A stretch of DNA of 64,000 bases from SZUA-36 sp963749115 (GCA_963749115.1 CAVVLP010000003.1:1-64000), one strand, 5' to 3'; numbered from the stretch's first letter, positions 1 through 10,009 are shown. The notes: generated from the letters alone by a model not told the origin. Numbers and translations are program-made.

Positions 1-451
1 GTAAGCGGACCCTGAAAGTAAGCATTCCCAAGGGTATTCGCCAGGGTCAGCAAATTCGCCTGGGAGGACAGGGCGCGAAAGGACAAGGTCAGCGGAAAAG
101 CGGGTGACCTGTACCTGGAAATAGAATTTAAATCGCACACGGTTTTATCGTGTTGAAGGTGCTGATGTCTACCTGGAACTGCCGGTCGCACCGTGGGAGG
201 CGGCCCTGGGTGCCAGTGTGAAAGTGCCAACACCGTCCGGTGCCATTGACTTGAAAATTCCCGCGAATTCAAAGGCCGGTAAAAAATTGAGGCTGAAAGG
301 CCGGGGTATACCGGCAAAAACACCGGGCGACCTTTACGTCGTGTTGCAAATTGTTCTACCGCCTGCCGATGATGAAAAATCACGGGAGATTTATCGTCGT
401 ATGCAGGAAGAAATCGGGTTTGACCCGCGTGCGTCGATGGAGGTGGCCTGA
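1..451 (+). CDS. cbpA: CbpA/DnaJ-type co-chaperone, C-terminal part (frameshifted, 5' end outside window)
   Basis: This is the substrate-binding half of a DnaJ-family co-chaperone, which presents unfolded proteins to DnaK. The J domain lies upstream of the window. The C-terminal fold is recognisable from the LPVAPWEAALGA stretch near 178-213, the repeat VPTPSGAIDLKIP, and the GKGL-like KGRGIP segment. The coding frame breaks twice. Near 88-91 one extra base moves the reading frame before SGKAGDLYLEIEF, and near 140-145 an extra T in a run of four moves it again before YRVEGADVYLELP. Both breaks are plus-one and both flanks are well conserved, so sequence error is likelier than decay. I chose CbpA over DnaJ because a CbpM homologue starts three bases after the stop and no cysteine-rich zinc domain is visible in the part present. 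Confidence 0.85.
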
Positions 452-453
452 TC

Positions 454-756
454 ATGAGCAGTGAGAGAAATGGCGAAAATATCCTGGTCGGCGAGGTGCT
501 GGAGGAAGGCGACCTGGTGAGCCTGGCTGACTTGTGCCGTAGCTGTACCGTGGAAACTCAAACCATCACCACCCTGGTGGCGGAAGGCATTCTTGAACCC
601 AAGGGCAAAGATATCGAGCACTGGCGGTTTACCATCAGTAGCTTAAGAAGGGTAAAGACGGTTATTCATCTGCAGCGTGACCTGGGCGTTAACCTGGCAG
701 GTGCTGCACTGGCACTGGATTTACTGGATCGCATTGCGGAGTTGGAGCGTCATTAG
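454..756 (+). CDS. cbpM: CbpM-like chaperone modulator (MerR-type HTH)
   Basis: This 100-residue protein has the size of E. coli CbpM (101 residues), which binds the J domain of CbpA and inhibits its co-chaperone activity. It starts three bases after the cbpA stop, so the two genes are almost certainly co-transcribed. The sequence has the expected short helical pattern: LADLCRSCTVETQTITTLVAEGILEPKG resembles the helix-turn-helix and recognition segment of the MerR_2/CbpM family, followed by the helical segment RRVKTVIHLQRDLGVNLAGAALALDLLDRI. Whether it binds DNA is unknown; the characterised role in this family is protein-protein. The assignment rests on size, helical pattern and gene order. 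Confidence 0.85.
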   Translation: MSSERNGENILVGEVLEEGDLVSLADLCRSCTVETQTITTLVAEGILEPKGKDIEHWRFTISSLRRVKTVIHLQRDLGVNLAGAALALDLLDRIAELERH

Positions 757-779
757 CCCTGCGCAAAAATCCTTAACAT

Positions 780-808
780 TTGACTGTGCATAACATCTTT
801 TAAATATT
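780..808 (+). promoter_or_regulatory. Possible sigma70-type promoter
   Basis: TTGACT at 780-785 lies 17 bases upstream of AATATT at 803-808, in the AT-rich gap before the methyltransferase-like gene that starts at 859. The minus-35 hexamer is good and the minus-10 is weak. Confidence 0.3.
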
Positions 809-858
809 CCTATATGATTGCACTCCGAATTTTTGCAATTGGATTACAGGAAATTCTG

Positions 859-1609
859 ATGAAATATTTTTTAAGTGCTTTATTGATTGTTTCTGCCGGC
901 CTGGCGTTTGCTGATGATTTCGATGCCACCGAGGCCAAGCTGAAAACAGCGATGGCGGCGGATATCCGGACAGATGCTGAAAAAGAACGTGATAGAAACC
1001 GCCGTCCGGTTCAAACCCTGGAGTTTTTCGGTCTTCGTGATAATATGAAAATCGTTGAACTGCTTCCGGGTGGAGGTTGGTATACCAAGCTGCTGGTGCC
1101 CGTAGTGGCGGACAACGGTGAATATTATGCGGCGTTTGGTACCGGTAATATTTCCAAGAACCTGATTACCGAGCCGGGTTTTGAGGATATGCAGGTCATC
1201 GCAACCGATGCAAAGGTTTACCGCAAAGATGGTGCACGCTCATACACCCTGGAAACCGACGGGCTTCGGTGTGACCGATGTGGACATGGTGCTGACGTTC
1301 CGCAACTACCACAATTTTGATGCCGAAGGCCGCGCCGCTATGAACAAGGCTGCATTTGATGCACTGAAATCGGGTGGTGTTTACGCGGTGGTTGACCATA
1401 CCCGCCGTCACATGGAAGAGGATAACTCCGAAAACCGCCGCAGAATTGATCCGGTTCTGGCCATCCATGAAATTGAAGCCGCCGGTTTTGAGTTTGCAGA
1501 TTTTTCAGACCTGCATTTCCGCGCCGATGATGAATTGCGTTATGAAGTGGGACGTAAAACGGTTACCGGTAATACGGATCGCTGGACATTGAAGTTTGTT
1601 AAGCCCTGA
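859..1609 (+). CDS. Exported SAM-dependent methyltransferase-like protein (COG4798 type, frameshifted)
   Basis: The product begins with a clear signal peptide (MKYFLSALLIVSAGLAFA). A Rossmann-type methyltransferase domain follows, with motif I IVELLPGGGWYT about 70 residues in. Later segments such as DMVLTFRNYHNF and ALKSGGVYAVVDHTRR match the beta4 to beta5 region of predicted methyltransferases of the COG4798 group. Their substrates are unknown, and export of a SAM enzyme is itself puzzling. The ATG at 859 is preferred over the in-frame ATG at 814 because only the former leaves a normal signal peptide. The frame breaks near 1261, where a GGG run seems to carry one extra G: ETDG then continues as FGVTDVDMV one frame on. 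The reading frame is otherwise open to the stop at 1607-1609. Confidence 0.7.
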
Positions 1610-1622
1610 CAGATAGCACAGT

Positions 1623-1644
1623 CATCCCCGCGAAAGCGGGGATG
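1623..1644. repeat. REP-like hairpin, possible transcription terminator
   Basis: CATCCCCGC, loop GAAA, GCGGGGATG forms a perfect 9-bp stem with a GNRA-type tetraloop just after the methyltransferase-like gene. Sequences of this form (CCCGCGAAAGCGGG) are widespread dispersed intergenic palindromes in proteobacteria. There is no clean T run behind it, so a repeat is at least as likely as a terminator. The rest of 1610-1874 shows no gene. Confidence 0.6.
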
Positions 1645-1874
1645 GGCTTGCTTTTATCTATCAGCATCTGGCTTTAAAAGTATAACCTCACCGCACCAAA
1701 CCAGGTCCAGCCGCGATATTTTCCACCGTCATTCGCATTGTCTTTCATGCGGGCATATCTATACCCATATCCAGGCGGTTTGCGCGTTGTCCTGTTGGCA
1801 CCAAACATTCAGACTAAAACCGGCAGTCAGTGCAAGAATGAACCTGACCTGCCGGATTTTAGCCTGCAATATAT

Positions 1875-2991
1875 CTACTCCCCGATCAAAGCCTCACACA
1901 AAGCGATGTTGTCATTGGCAACACGCTGAATCGGAACACTGCCCTGCCGGTTGATTGAGGGTATATCGTATTCGACCAGACCCGAATTACAATCTGAAAA
2001 AGTCAACGTGATCGTGCCATCGGAGCCTGGCGGAGCGGTGTGTTCCACTTCAGTGGCGGTATCAAACAAACCACCGGAAGCAATATCGATATTCAGGACC
2101 GCAGTATCACCTTCAATGGGGCCCAGGGCTGTCAGCCAGCGGTGACCGGCGGAGCCAAGATTGGCAGTTGATTCATCTGCGGGTAGTTCTGTGTCATAGG
2201 TAAACCAGGCCAGGTTGACCAAATTGATATCAGGAAACACCGTTATGAAAAACCCCTGGCCGTCGGTGATCGGGTTATACCAGGCATCATTGAGTCCGGC
2301 ATTCATCACGAAGTTTTCAGGTACAGGCGCGACGGCCTCCGTGGAGACGGCTGTCATGACCAGGTTTGCCTCGGTAATGAATTTGGCATTGTTGAAGTCA
2401 TCGATCGTGTAACCAATGACCGGTAACTCGGGATGCTTGGGAAAGGGCATGATTGCTAATTGACTGATGGCATCCACCACTGCCATACCGTTGCCGATGA
2501 CCCGTGCGAAAACGGTGTAACCGCCGTTTGCATTGTCGAGATTTGCCGAGTTGTCCGCGACGTTGATAAACCACTGGCTGGTTGCGCTATCAGGGAGACC
2601 ATCTCAGCTTGGCCATGGCCACGGTACCACGTGTGTTGGGTACCTTGAATTCATTTTCAATCGAGTCAAAAGTGAAGATGAAGTTCGAATTTATCCCATC
2701 GAAAGTAAATCCACCCCCTTGAATAACGAATGCAGATCCATCGAGTTTTTTTGCGCTGCGGTGAATAAAGGTTTTGGTGTATTTGCCGCTTTCAATATAG
2801 CGCAGGAAATTGGCAACGGTGTTGGGCGCATCGTCTGTCAGTAACTCAATTTCAATGTTGCCGAGCGGAGTTGCAATCGTCGCGGTATCCGCCATCGCTG
2901 ATACGGGTAACGCCAGCAGCGCAGACGTCGCGAAAGCGGCAAGGAGAATACGGGTCGACTTTGCAACACTGTATAAATTGAGTTTGGACAT
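1875..2991 (-). CDS. Exported cyclophilin-type peptidyl-prolyl isomerase with extra C-terminal domain (frameshifted)
   Basis: The N-terminus carries a signal peptide (LLAAFATSALLALPVSAMA). A cyclophilin domain follows: TATIATPLGNIEIELL, then DDAPNTVANFLRYI, FIHRS, FVIQGGGF and RGTVAMAKL, the usual landmarks of bacterial PpiA/PpiB proteins that isomerise prolyl bonds. The frame breaks near 2603 by one extra base. On the far side the protein continues through an open stretch including SQWFINVADN and GYTVFARV, which completes the PPIase. About 165 further residues form a separate domain with WYNPITDGQGFFI, LAWFTYD, and a closing VPIQRVANDNIALCE. I have seen this domain only as an unnamed part of gammaproteobacterial exported proteins. 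The start at 2991 was chosen because it places the signal peptide close to the N-terminus. Confidence 0.75.
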
Positions 2992-3081
2992 GGTTGGATA
3001 TTTCCGGAATGTATGATTTTGATCTGAAGGGGAACGCAATATACCAGACCTGCAAAAAGTATCAAGGATTACAATAGACTA

Positions 3082-3095
3082 AGTTCAATTGAACT
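3082..3095. promoter_or_regulatory. 14-bp perfect palindrome, possible operator
   Basis: AGTTCAATTGAACT is a perfect palindrome located between the divergently transcribed cyclophilin gene and the DUF3014 gene, 13 bases upstream of a candidate minus-35 box. No regulator can be named. Confidence 0.35.
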
Positions 3096-3107
3096 GCGAT
3101 AAGTTAA

Positions 3108-3136
3108 TTGGGGTCATAAGTTCATTGCTCTATAAA
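3108..3136 (+). promoter_or_regulatory. Probable sigma70-type promoter of the DUF3014 gene
   Basis: TTGGGG at 3108-3113, a spacer of 17 bases and TATAAA at 3131-3136 lie 21 bases before the ATG at 3157. The spacing is ideal, the minus-10 is close to consensus and the minus-35 is moderate. Confidence 0.45.
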
Positions 3137-3156
3137 TATACTACCGGTGCATAGAC

Positions 3157-3961
3157 ATGAAAAAAGCTGTTCCGTTCATCTTGCTCATCATACTGTTCGC
3201 GGGTGCCATCTGGTACTCTTTTGATGAAAACACCGGACCCGGTACATGAAGTGCCACCCCCGTCTATAGCGCCGGTTTCACCCGACACCCGCCAGCAACC
3301 CCTGCCACAGCAACAGATTGATAATGATGTGGTTTATCCGGAGTTTGAATCTGAGTCTGAGCCGGTTACGCCACCTGAACCCTTACCGGTGCTGATCGAA
3401 AGTGATGCTGAAGTTACACAAGCCCTGGCTGAGATTGCAGGTGCTGACCCGTTAGCGGAATACCTCGTCATGGACCAGGTGATTAGCAGGGTCGTGGCGT
3501 CGATCGACAGCCTGACCTCCCGCCAGGTACCCGTTCATATCAACCCGATAAGACCGGCGGGTGACAAATTTATAGTTGATACAGAAGGCGAAAGCCTGGT
3601 TTTAAGTCCAAAGAATTTTGCGCGTTACGATGGCTATGTCGCCTTGTTGCAAAATATGAACACTGGTTCGCTGATGAATTTTTATCGTCGTTATTCCCCG
3701 CTATTTCAGCAGGCCTGGGAGGAAAATGGTGGCCAGGGATCATTTAATGACCGTCTGCTCGAGGTGATTGATGATCTACTGGAAACACCGGATGTAGCTG
3801 GTCCTGTATACCTGACCAAATACGAGGCTGTTTACCTGTTTGAAGTCCCGGAGTTGGAAGCCATGTCTGCCGGGCAGAAAATCCTGGTCCGGATGGGTAG
3901 TGCAAATGCTAGCGTGGTTAAAGAAAAGTTGATAGAGATTAGAGCTGAACTTAAACCGTAG
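3157..3961 (+). CDS. DUF3014 family membrane-anchored protein (frameshifted)
   Basis: An N-terminal membrane anchor (MKKAVPFILLIILFAGAIWYSF) leads into a proline-rich linker and then the conserved DUF3014 domain. The domain shows LVMDQVISRVVASIDSL, NFARYDGYVALL, FYRRYSPLFQQAWEENG, FNDRLLEVIDDLLETP, YLFEVPELEAMSAGQKIL and MGSANASVVKEKL, which is the family signature. The function of the family is not known; the topology suggests a periplasmic domain on an inner-membrane anchor. The frame breaks near 3225 by one extra base, so the ATG at 3203 in the second frame would give a protein without the anchor. The anchor-coding ATG at 3157 is preferred because the family has such an anchor and a promoter lies in front of it. 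Confidence 0.75.
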
Positions 3962-4008
3962 GCCTAAAAAAATGTTGGGTGATGTTTTCCACCCAACGAT
4001 CACGGGTG

Positions 4009-5155
4009 TCAGGCAATGTGTTTTTCGCTGATCTCGCTGATATTGCGGCAGCCGATCAAACCCATGCCTCTCACGATTTCAGCATGTAGCAGCTCGACTG
4101 CCTTGCTTACCCCTGCTTGACCAGCGGCTGCCAGACCATAGAGGTAGGGTCGCCCCATCGAGCAGGCCGTGGCGCCGCGGGCCAGCGCTTTCAAGACATG
4201 CGTGCCGCGTCGGATACCACCGTCGCAGATAATTTCACATTCGCCACCTACCTCATCAACAATCGGGCCGAGTGCATCAAAAGCCGACAAGGCACCATCG
4301 AGCTGGCGACCACCATGGTTTGAAACCAATGATGGCTGAAACACCATGATCAACTGCTTTGCGGGCATCGGCGGGTGACAGTATGCCCTTGATGGCAAAC
4401 GGGCCGCCCCATTCGGAAATCATCCACTCCAGGTCATCCCAGGTGACTGACGGATCAAACTGGCTGGCGATATATTCAATCAACGAGGTGCTTTGCGAAC
4501 TGCCCTCGGGAATTTTGTGAGCCACATTGGCCAATATGGCTTTCGGATGGGTGAGGGCGCGATAAACCCAGCCGGGCCTGGCAGCAAAACCGGCAATACC
4601 TGCGAGATTGAGCTTTGGAGGCATGCTGAAACCGTAACGCAGTTCGCGTTCCCTGTTGCCCGCCACCGGTATATCCACGGTCAGTGTCAGGGAATCGTAA
4701 TTGGCGTCCTTACAGCGCTGGATAAATTCACGTGTCAGGCTGCGGTCCTTCATCACGTATATCTGGAAACACTTCGGCCCGTTACAGGCTGCGGCCACAT
4801 CTTCGATGCTGGTTGAGCCGACGGTGGACAGTGAATAATAGGTGCCGGCCGCAGCCGCTGCTTTTGATACCGCGGTTTCACCATCGTGATGAAATAAACG
4901 GGTCATACCGGTGGGCGCCAGGAAAAGCGGCATCGAAATCTCACGACCCAACACTGTCGTTGCGGTGTTTATCTCCGCTACATCAATCAGGTATTCAGGT
5001 ACCAGCCTGACGCTGTCAAACGCATGTGTATTGCCACACACATTGGTTTCATCGTCGGCCCCACCATCGATGTAATTGAAAAGAGGCTTGGGTAGCCTCT
5101 TTCGGGCAATTTTCCGAAGGTCTTCAATATTGAATACTCTATCGAGACTGGACAC
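4009..5155 (-). CDS. FMN-dependent alpha-hydroxy acid dehydrogenase (LldD/glycolate oxidase family, frameshifted)
   Basis: The protein is a TIM-barrel flavoenzyme that oxidises 2-hydroxy acids such as L-lactate, mandelate or glycolate to the 2-oxo acid. Family landmarks are present in order: FNYIDGGADDE near the start, LFLAPTGMTRLFHHDGE, YSLSTVGSTSIE, QIYVMKDR, TLTVDIPVAGNRERE, PFAIKGILSPADA, SNHGGRQLDGA with the catalytic histidine, and ICDGGIRRGTHVLKAL. The frame breaks near 4320 by one extra base (GG for G) just before SNHGGRQ. The start is a GTG at 5155. It lies about 40 bases after ilvD on the same strand, so an ilvD operon is likely. The exact substrate cannot be read from the sequence. 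Confidence 0.85.
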
Positions 5156-5194
5156 GGGTATTTATCCTTTTGTATTTTTCGATGTGATCAACAG

Positions 5195-7057
5195 TCAGGC
5201 ACCTTCCACTTTACTCAGGTCGCGCACACCACCCTGGTCTGCACTGCTGGCAAATACGGCATAGGCGCGCAGGGCCTGGCTGACCCTTCGCCGCCGCGGT
5301 GCCGCCGGCCGATATGCCTTATCGGCCCCGTTGGCCTCGAGGGCAGCACGCCGCTTGGCCAGTTCATCGGGATCGACCTGCAAGTTAATACTACGTGCGG
5401 GTATGTCAATGCTGATGGTATCGCCCTCCTCAACAAGGGCAATCAAACCGCCGGAGGCTGCTTCAGGTGAGACATGACCGATGGATAGACCACCTGTTGC
5501 TCCGGAGAACCGTCCATCGGTAATCAGCGCACAGGATTCCCCGAGCCCCTTTGATTTTATTGCCATCGTGGGCCCGAGCATTTCCTGCATGCCGGGTCCG
5601 CCACGGGGACCTTCATAGCGGATGATAATGATATCGCCGGGGTTTATCAGGTCAGCCAAAATGGCTTCATTGGCGACTTCCATCTCTTCAAATACCCGCG
5701 CCTGGCCACTGAACCGGTACATGGCTTCTGCCACTGCAGCGGTTTTGACGATACAGCCTTTTTCGGCGATGTTACCGTAAAGAACCGCGAGGCCGCCTTC
5801 GGAGCTGTACGCATGATCCACTTCATGGATGCAGCCAGCGGCGCGATCCAGATCAAGTTCCCAGTGATTGTCCTGCGAGAAAGGTTTTGTCGTGCGAATA
5901 CCACCGGGTGCAGCGGTATACAAACGGCTGGCATCGGTGTCTTTGCTTCGGCCGATATCCCATTTGGCCAACGCTTCTGTGAGGTTCGCACTATGTACCA
6001 TGCTCACATCAGTATTAAGCAACCCGGCCTTCTCCAGTTCACCCATGACCGACATCATGCCGCCGGCGCGATGCACATCCTCCATGAAATAATCATGGGT
6101 TGAGGGTGAAACCTTGCACAGGTGGGGGATACGTCTCGACATGGCATCAATATGAGACATGTTGAAATCCACTTCGGCCTCATGGGCGGCGGCCAGCAGG
6201 TGCAATATGGTGTTGGTTGAACCACCCATTGCGATATCGACTGCCATCGCGTTGCTGAAGGCATCAAAGTTCGCGATGGATCTTGGTAACACCGAATCAT
6301 CGTCATCACGGTAATAGCGGTTTGCCAGTTCTACGATCAACCGGCCTGCCTCGAGAAACAATGCACCACGGTCACGATGGGTGGCCAGTAATGAGCCGTT
6401 GCCGGGTAACGACAGACCGAGTGCTTCGGTCAGGCAGTTCATCGAATTGGCCGTAAACATACCTGAACAACTACCACAGGTCGGGCAGGCACTGTCTTCA
6501 ACTTCCTCAAGCGTGTTGCCCGGATAGGCATCCATGTTCACCGCACCTGAAAACGCATCAGTGAGATCTACACGCAGTATCGGTTTGCCGTCGTTTTCCA
6601 AACGGCCGGCTTCCATCGGCCCACCCGATACAAACACCGTGGGGATATTGAGACGCAGGGCAGCCATCAGCATACCGGGTGTGATCTTGTCGCAATTGGA
6701 GATACACACCAGCGCGTCAGCACAATGGGCATTGACCATGTATTCAACACTGTCGGCGATCAGGTCACGGCTTGGCAATGAATACAGCATGCCGTCATGC
6801 CCCATCGCGATACCGTCATCCACGGCAATGGTGTTGAATTCTTTGGACACGCCACCCGCGGCGGCAATTTCGCTGGCAACCAGGCTACCGACGTTCTGCA
6901 GGTGCACATGACCCGGCACAAACTGGGTAAAGGAATTGGCGATGGCAATGATGGGTTTGCCAAAGTCACCGCTGCGCATGCCGGTGGCGCGCCACAGTGC
7001 GCGGGAAGCTGCTGCACTGTCGCCGCTGGTGGTGGTATCGGATCTTAATGGTTTCAT
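5195..7057 (-). CDS. ilvD: Dihydroxy-acid dehydratase
   Basis: IlvD dehydrates 2,3-dihydroxy-isovalerate and 2,3-dihydroxy-methylvalerate to the 2-keto acids used for valine and isoleucine, with an Fe-S cluster and Mg2+. The sequence is close to E. coli IlvD throughout: NSFTQFVPGHVHL, EFNTIAVDDGIAMGHDGM, ISNCDKITPGM and ACPTCGSCSGMFTANSMN (cluster cysteines), MGGSTNTILHLLAAA, YEGPRGGPGMQEML, and ITDGRFSGATGGLSIGHVSPEAA. The start at 7057 (MKPLRSDTTTSG) gives about 620 residues, matching the family; an upstream in-frame ATG at 7138 would add 27 unrelated residues. A 2-hydroxyacid dehydrogenase follows on the same strand, and the CaiB-type gene diverges from a shared 147-base intergenic region. 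Confidence 0.97.
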   Translation of the reverse strand: MKPLRSDTTTSGDSAAASRALWRATGMRSGDFGKPIIAIANSFTQFVPGHVHLQNVGSLVASEIAAAGGVSKEFNTIAVDDGIAMGHDGMLYSLPSRDLIADSVEYMVNAHCADALVCISNCDKITPGMLMAALRLNIPTVFVSGGPMEAGRLENDGKPILRVDLTDAFSGAVNMDAYPGNTLEEVEDSACPTCGSCSGMFTANSMNCLTEALGLSLPGNGSLLATHRDRGALFLEAGRLIVELANRYYRDDDDSVLPRSIANFDAFSNAMAVDIAMGGSTNTILHLLAAAHEAEVDFNMSHIDAMSRRIPHLCKVSPSTHDYFMEDVHRAGGMMSVMGELEKAGLLNTDVSMVHSANLTEALAKWDIGRSKDTDASRLYTAAPGGIRTTKPFSQDNHWELDLDRAAGCIHEVDHAYSSEGGLAVLYGNIAEKGCIVKTAAVAEAMYRFSGQARVFEEMEVANEAILADLINPGDIIIIRYEGPRGGPGMQEMLGPTMAIKSKGLGESCALITDGRFSGATGGLSIGHVSPEAASGGLIALVEEGDTISIDIPARSINLQVDPDELAKRRAALEANGADKAYRPAAPRRRRVSQALRAYAVFASSADQGGVRDLSKVEGA

Positions 7058-7204
7058 ATTCCAAGCTTCAAACGGGTTAAAAAGGTAAAATATCTGTGAT
7101 GAGGAATCGTAACACTCATTACGGGTAACGGGTTCCATTTCTGTTTAAAATTGAACAGCGGGTTGGCCACCAGGGCCACTTTTCACCGGGATATCTGTAC
7201 ACCC

Positions 7205-8345
7205 ATGGGTCCACTGAAAGGTTTCAAAATCATAGAAATTGCCGGCATCGGCCCCGGTCAGTTTGCCGGAATGCTGTTGGCGGACATGGGTGCAAGCGTG
7301 GTTCGCATAGAGCGCCCGGTTAATCATGAACCGATTTTTGCAGCGGATGCCCGTTTTAACATCATGAATCGAAGCCGGCCCATGGTCAGTGTTGATCTTA
7401 AAACACCACGGGGTGTGCAACTGGTATTGGATTTGTGCGCGGAAGCGGACGCGATCTTTGAAGGCTTCCGACCGGGTGTGATGGAACGTCTGGGTCTTGG
7501 GCCGGAAGTCTGCCTGGCCCGCAACCCGAAACTGGTCTATGGCCGCATGACCGGTTGGGGCCAGCAAGGACCTTTGGCGGAAACCACGGGTCACGATGCA
7601 AATTTCATAGGCTTGTCCGGTGTATATGGCGCTATTGGCGAAAAGGGCGGCAAGCCTGTTTACCCCCTGAACCTGGTCGGCGATATGGGCGGTGGTGGCG
7701 CCTATCTCGTCATCGGTTTGCTATCAGCCATGTTGGAAGTCGACGAAATCCGGCCGGGGCCAGGTGATCGATGCGGCCATGGTGGACGGTGCCGCTTCGC
7801 AGATGTCTTCTATCTGGGGTTTCAGGGCAGCGGGCGCATGGAGTGATGAACGCGGCAGTAATATGCTTGACGGTGGCGCACCGTTTTATACGGCCTATCG
7901 CACGCGTGATAACCTCTATATCGCCGTGGCCCCGATTGAAAACCGCTTCTACAGAAATCTACTCAATGTGCTGGGTTTGCATGATATTGATCCGCTCAGC
8001 CAGCATGACCAGTCACAGTGGGCAAGTGTCAGGCAAAAATTACAGGCCGTATTTGAGACCAGGACACGTGATGAGTGGTTGGAGCTTCTCGAGGGCACGG
8101 AAACCTGTTGCACACCCATACTGGATCTGTCGGAAGTGACCTCGCATCCACATAACGTCGCGCGTGAGACTTATGTCAGTGTCGATGGCATTACCCAGCC
8201 CGCACCGGCACCGCGGTTTTCGCGGACGGTCTCTGAAATCAGCAGTGCAGCAGGCCCAGTGCATACCGACCTGTTTCAAATACTGAAGGACTGGGGTGCT
8301 TCTGCTGAAGTCCTGGCGAAATTAGAAGAGGAAAATCAACAGTGA
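7205..8345 (+). CDS. CaiB/BaiF family CoA-transferase or alpha-methylacyl-CoA racemase (frameshifted)
   Basis: This is a family III CoA-transferase/racemase. The N-terminal part reads GPLKGFKIIEIAGIGPGQFAGMLLADMGASVVRIERP, the classic opening of the family, followed by GWGQQGPLAETTGHDANFI. The C-terminal part has MLDGGAPFYTAYRTRDNLYIAVAPIE and a terminal FSRTVSEI segment. The GHDANFI context with its aspartate and the overall likeness are closest to alpha-methylacyl-CoA racemases, but a transferase role cannot be excluded. The frame breaks near 7745 by one extra base, after AMLEV and before KSGRGQVIDAAMVDGA. The stop overlaps the GTG start of the acyl-CoA ligase, so the two enzymes are probably translated together and act on the same CoA ester pool. 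Confidence 0.85.
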
Positions 8346-10009
8346 AATCAAATATGAGTTTTGTCTGCGGAACCAGTGATGAGCCACTCATATACCAGAC
8401 CATTGGCGATGCCCTTGACCATGCCGTTGATCAATGGGGCGAAAAAGAGGCCATCGTCGTGCGTCACCAGGATATCCGCTGGTCCTACCGGCAACTGGGT
8501 GAAGCGATCGATGCGTTTGCTGCCGGTTTGCTGGCGCTGGATTTACAAAAAGGTGACCGGGTCGGAATCTGGTCGCCCAACAATATCGAATGGGTCATTG
8601 CACAGTTCGCCACCGCCAAAGCCGGTTTGGTCCTGGTCAACATCAACCCGGCCTACCGCAAGGCCGAGGTCATTTACACGCTCAACAAGGTGGATTGCAA
8701 GGCGTTAATCCTGGCCCGTGAGTTCAAGAGCAGTCATTACATCAACGTTATGCTTGATATTGCACCCGCCATCAGAACATCCCAAGCCGGGCAACTGAAG
8801 CTCTCCGCTTTACCTGCGCTCCGCTCACTCATTGTAATCAGTGAAGAACCGGTAGCCGGTATGTTCCGTTTCGATGATATCGCCGCCATGGCGCCGGCAG
8901 ATGCGGACGAACAACTGCTGGCGCGCGCTCGTATGAACCAGCCCGATGATGCGATCAACATCCAGTTCACCAGCGGTACAACCGGGTTGCCAAAGGGCGC
9001 AACGCTGACACATTTCAACGTTTTGAATAACGGCTACTTTTCCGGTGAGGCAATGGGTTTTACAGATCAGGACCGTCTCTGTATCCCGGTGCCGCTTTAC
9101 CATTGTTTTGGCATGGTGTTGGGTGTGCTGGCGAGTGTCAGTCATGGCGCGACAATGATTTTCCCATCCGAGGCGTTTGAGCCACTCGCCGTGCTCGAAG
9201 CGGTGAGCGAGGAAGCCTGTACCGCCCTGCATGGTGTACCGACCATGTTTATTGCAGTGCTGGAGCATCCGGATTTCGACAAGTTTGATTTCAGCCATCT
9301 GCGAACCGGCATCATGGCCGGTGCACCCTGTCCGATTGAGGTCATGCGCAAGGTCATCAGCAAAATGAATATGCGCGAGGTGACCATCGCTTACGGTATG
9401 ACCGAGACCAGTCCGGTCAGCTTTCAGAGCGCAACCGATGATCCGCTGGAAAAGCGGGTCGCAACGGTTGGACGTATCCATCCGCATGTGCAGGTCAAGA
9501 TTGTCGACGAGCACGGCCGGGTGGTGCCGAGGGGCACATCGGGTGAGCTTTGCACCCGTGGCTACAGTGTCATGCTCGGTTACTGGGGTGAAGACGAAAA
9601 AACCAAGGAGGATATCGACAAGGCCGGCTGGATGCATACCGGTGACCTGGCCGTGATCGATGAGGAAGGCTATTGCGATATCGTCGGACGGGTCAAAGAC
9701 ATGATCATCCGTGGTGGTGAGAATATCTACCCGCGTGAAATCGAGGAATACCTGTTCCAGCATCCAAAGATCCAGGAGGCCGCCGTTTTTGGTATACCGG
9801 ATGAAAAGTATGGTGAGGCGGTGGTGGCCTGGGTCAGGTTGAATGAAGGCGAAACTGCGGATGCTGATGAGATACGGAATTACTGCAATGAGCAGATCGC
9901 CTATTACAAGGTACCCAAGTACATCGTCATCGTGGATGAGTTTCCGATGACGGTAACCGGAAAGATTCAGAAATTCAAAATGCGGGAAAAAACGCTCAAA
10001 GCGTTGTAA
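8342..10009 (+). CDS. AMP-binding fatty-acyl-CoA ligase
   Basis: This 555-residue adenylate-forming enzyme activates a carboxylic acid to the acyl-CoA through an acyl-AMP. The P-loop-like core FTSGTTGLPKGATLTH is at about residue 211, YGMTETSPVSFQ follows, then TGDLAVIDEEGYCDIVGRVKDMIIRGGENIYPREIEE. The catalytic C-terminal lysine sits in MTVTGKIQKFKMRE. The likeness is to medium- and long-chain FadD-type synthetases (AcsF/FadD3 style) of Pseudomonas and relatives. A GTG start at 8342 overlaps the previous stop and has GAGG about 11 bases upstream; an ATG at 8354 is the alternative. Neighbouring a CaiB-type enzyme, it probably serves branched-chain or methyl-branched acid catabolism. Confidence 0.9.
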   Translation: MKSNMSFVCGTSDEPLIYQTIGDALDHAVDQWGEKEAIVVRHQDIRWSYRQLGEAIDAFAAGLLALDLQKGDRVGIWSPNNIEWVIAQFATAKAGLVLVNINPAYRKAEVIYTLNKVDCKALILAREFKSSHYINVMLDIAPAIRTSQAGQLKLSALPALRSLIVISEEPVAGMFRFDDIAAMAPADADEQLLARARMNQPDDAINIQFTSGTTGLPKGATLTHFNVLNNGYFSGEAMGFTDQDRLCIPVPLYHCFGMVLGVLASVSHGATMIFPSEAFEPLAVLEAVSEEACTALHGVPTMFIAVLEHPDFDKFDFSHLRTGIMAGAPCPIEVMRKVISKMNMREVTIAYGMTETSPVSFQSATDDPLEKRVATVGRIHPHVQVKIVDEHGRVVPRGTSGELCTRGYSVMLGYWGEDEKTKEDIDKAGWMHTGDLAVIDEEGYCDIVGRVKDMIIRGGENIYPREIEEYLFQHPKIQEAAVFGIPDEKYGEAVVAWVRLNEGETADADEIRNYCNEQIAYYKVPKYIVIVDEFPMTVTGKIQKFKMREKTLKAL

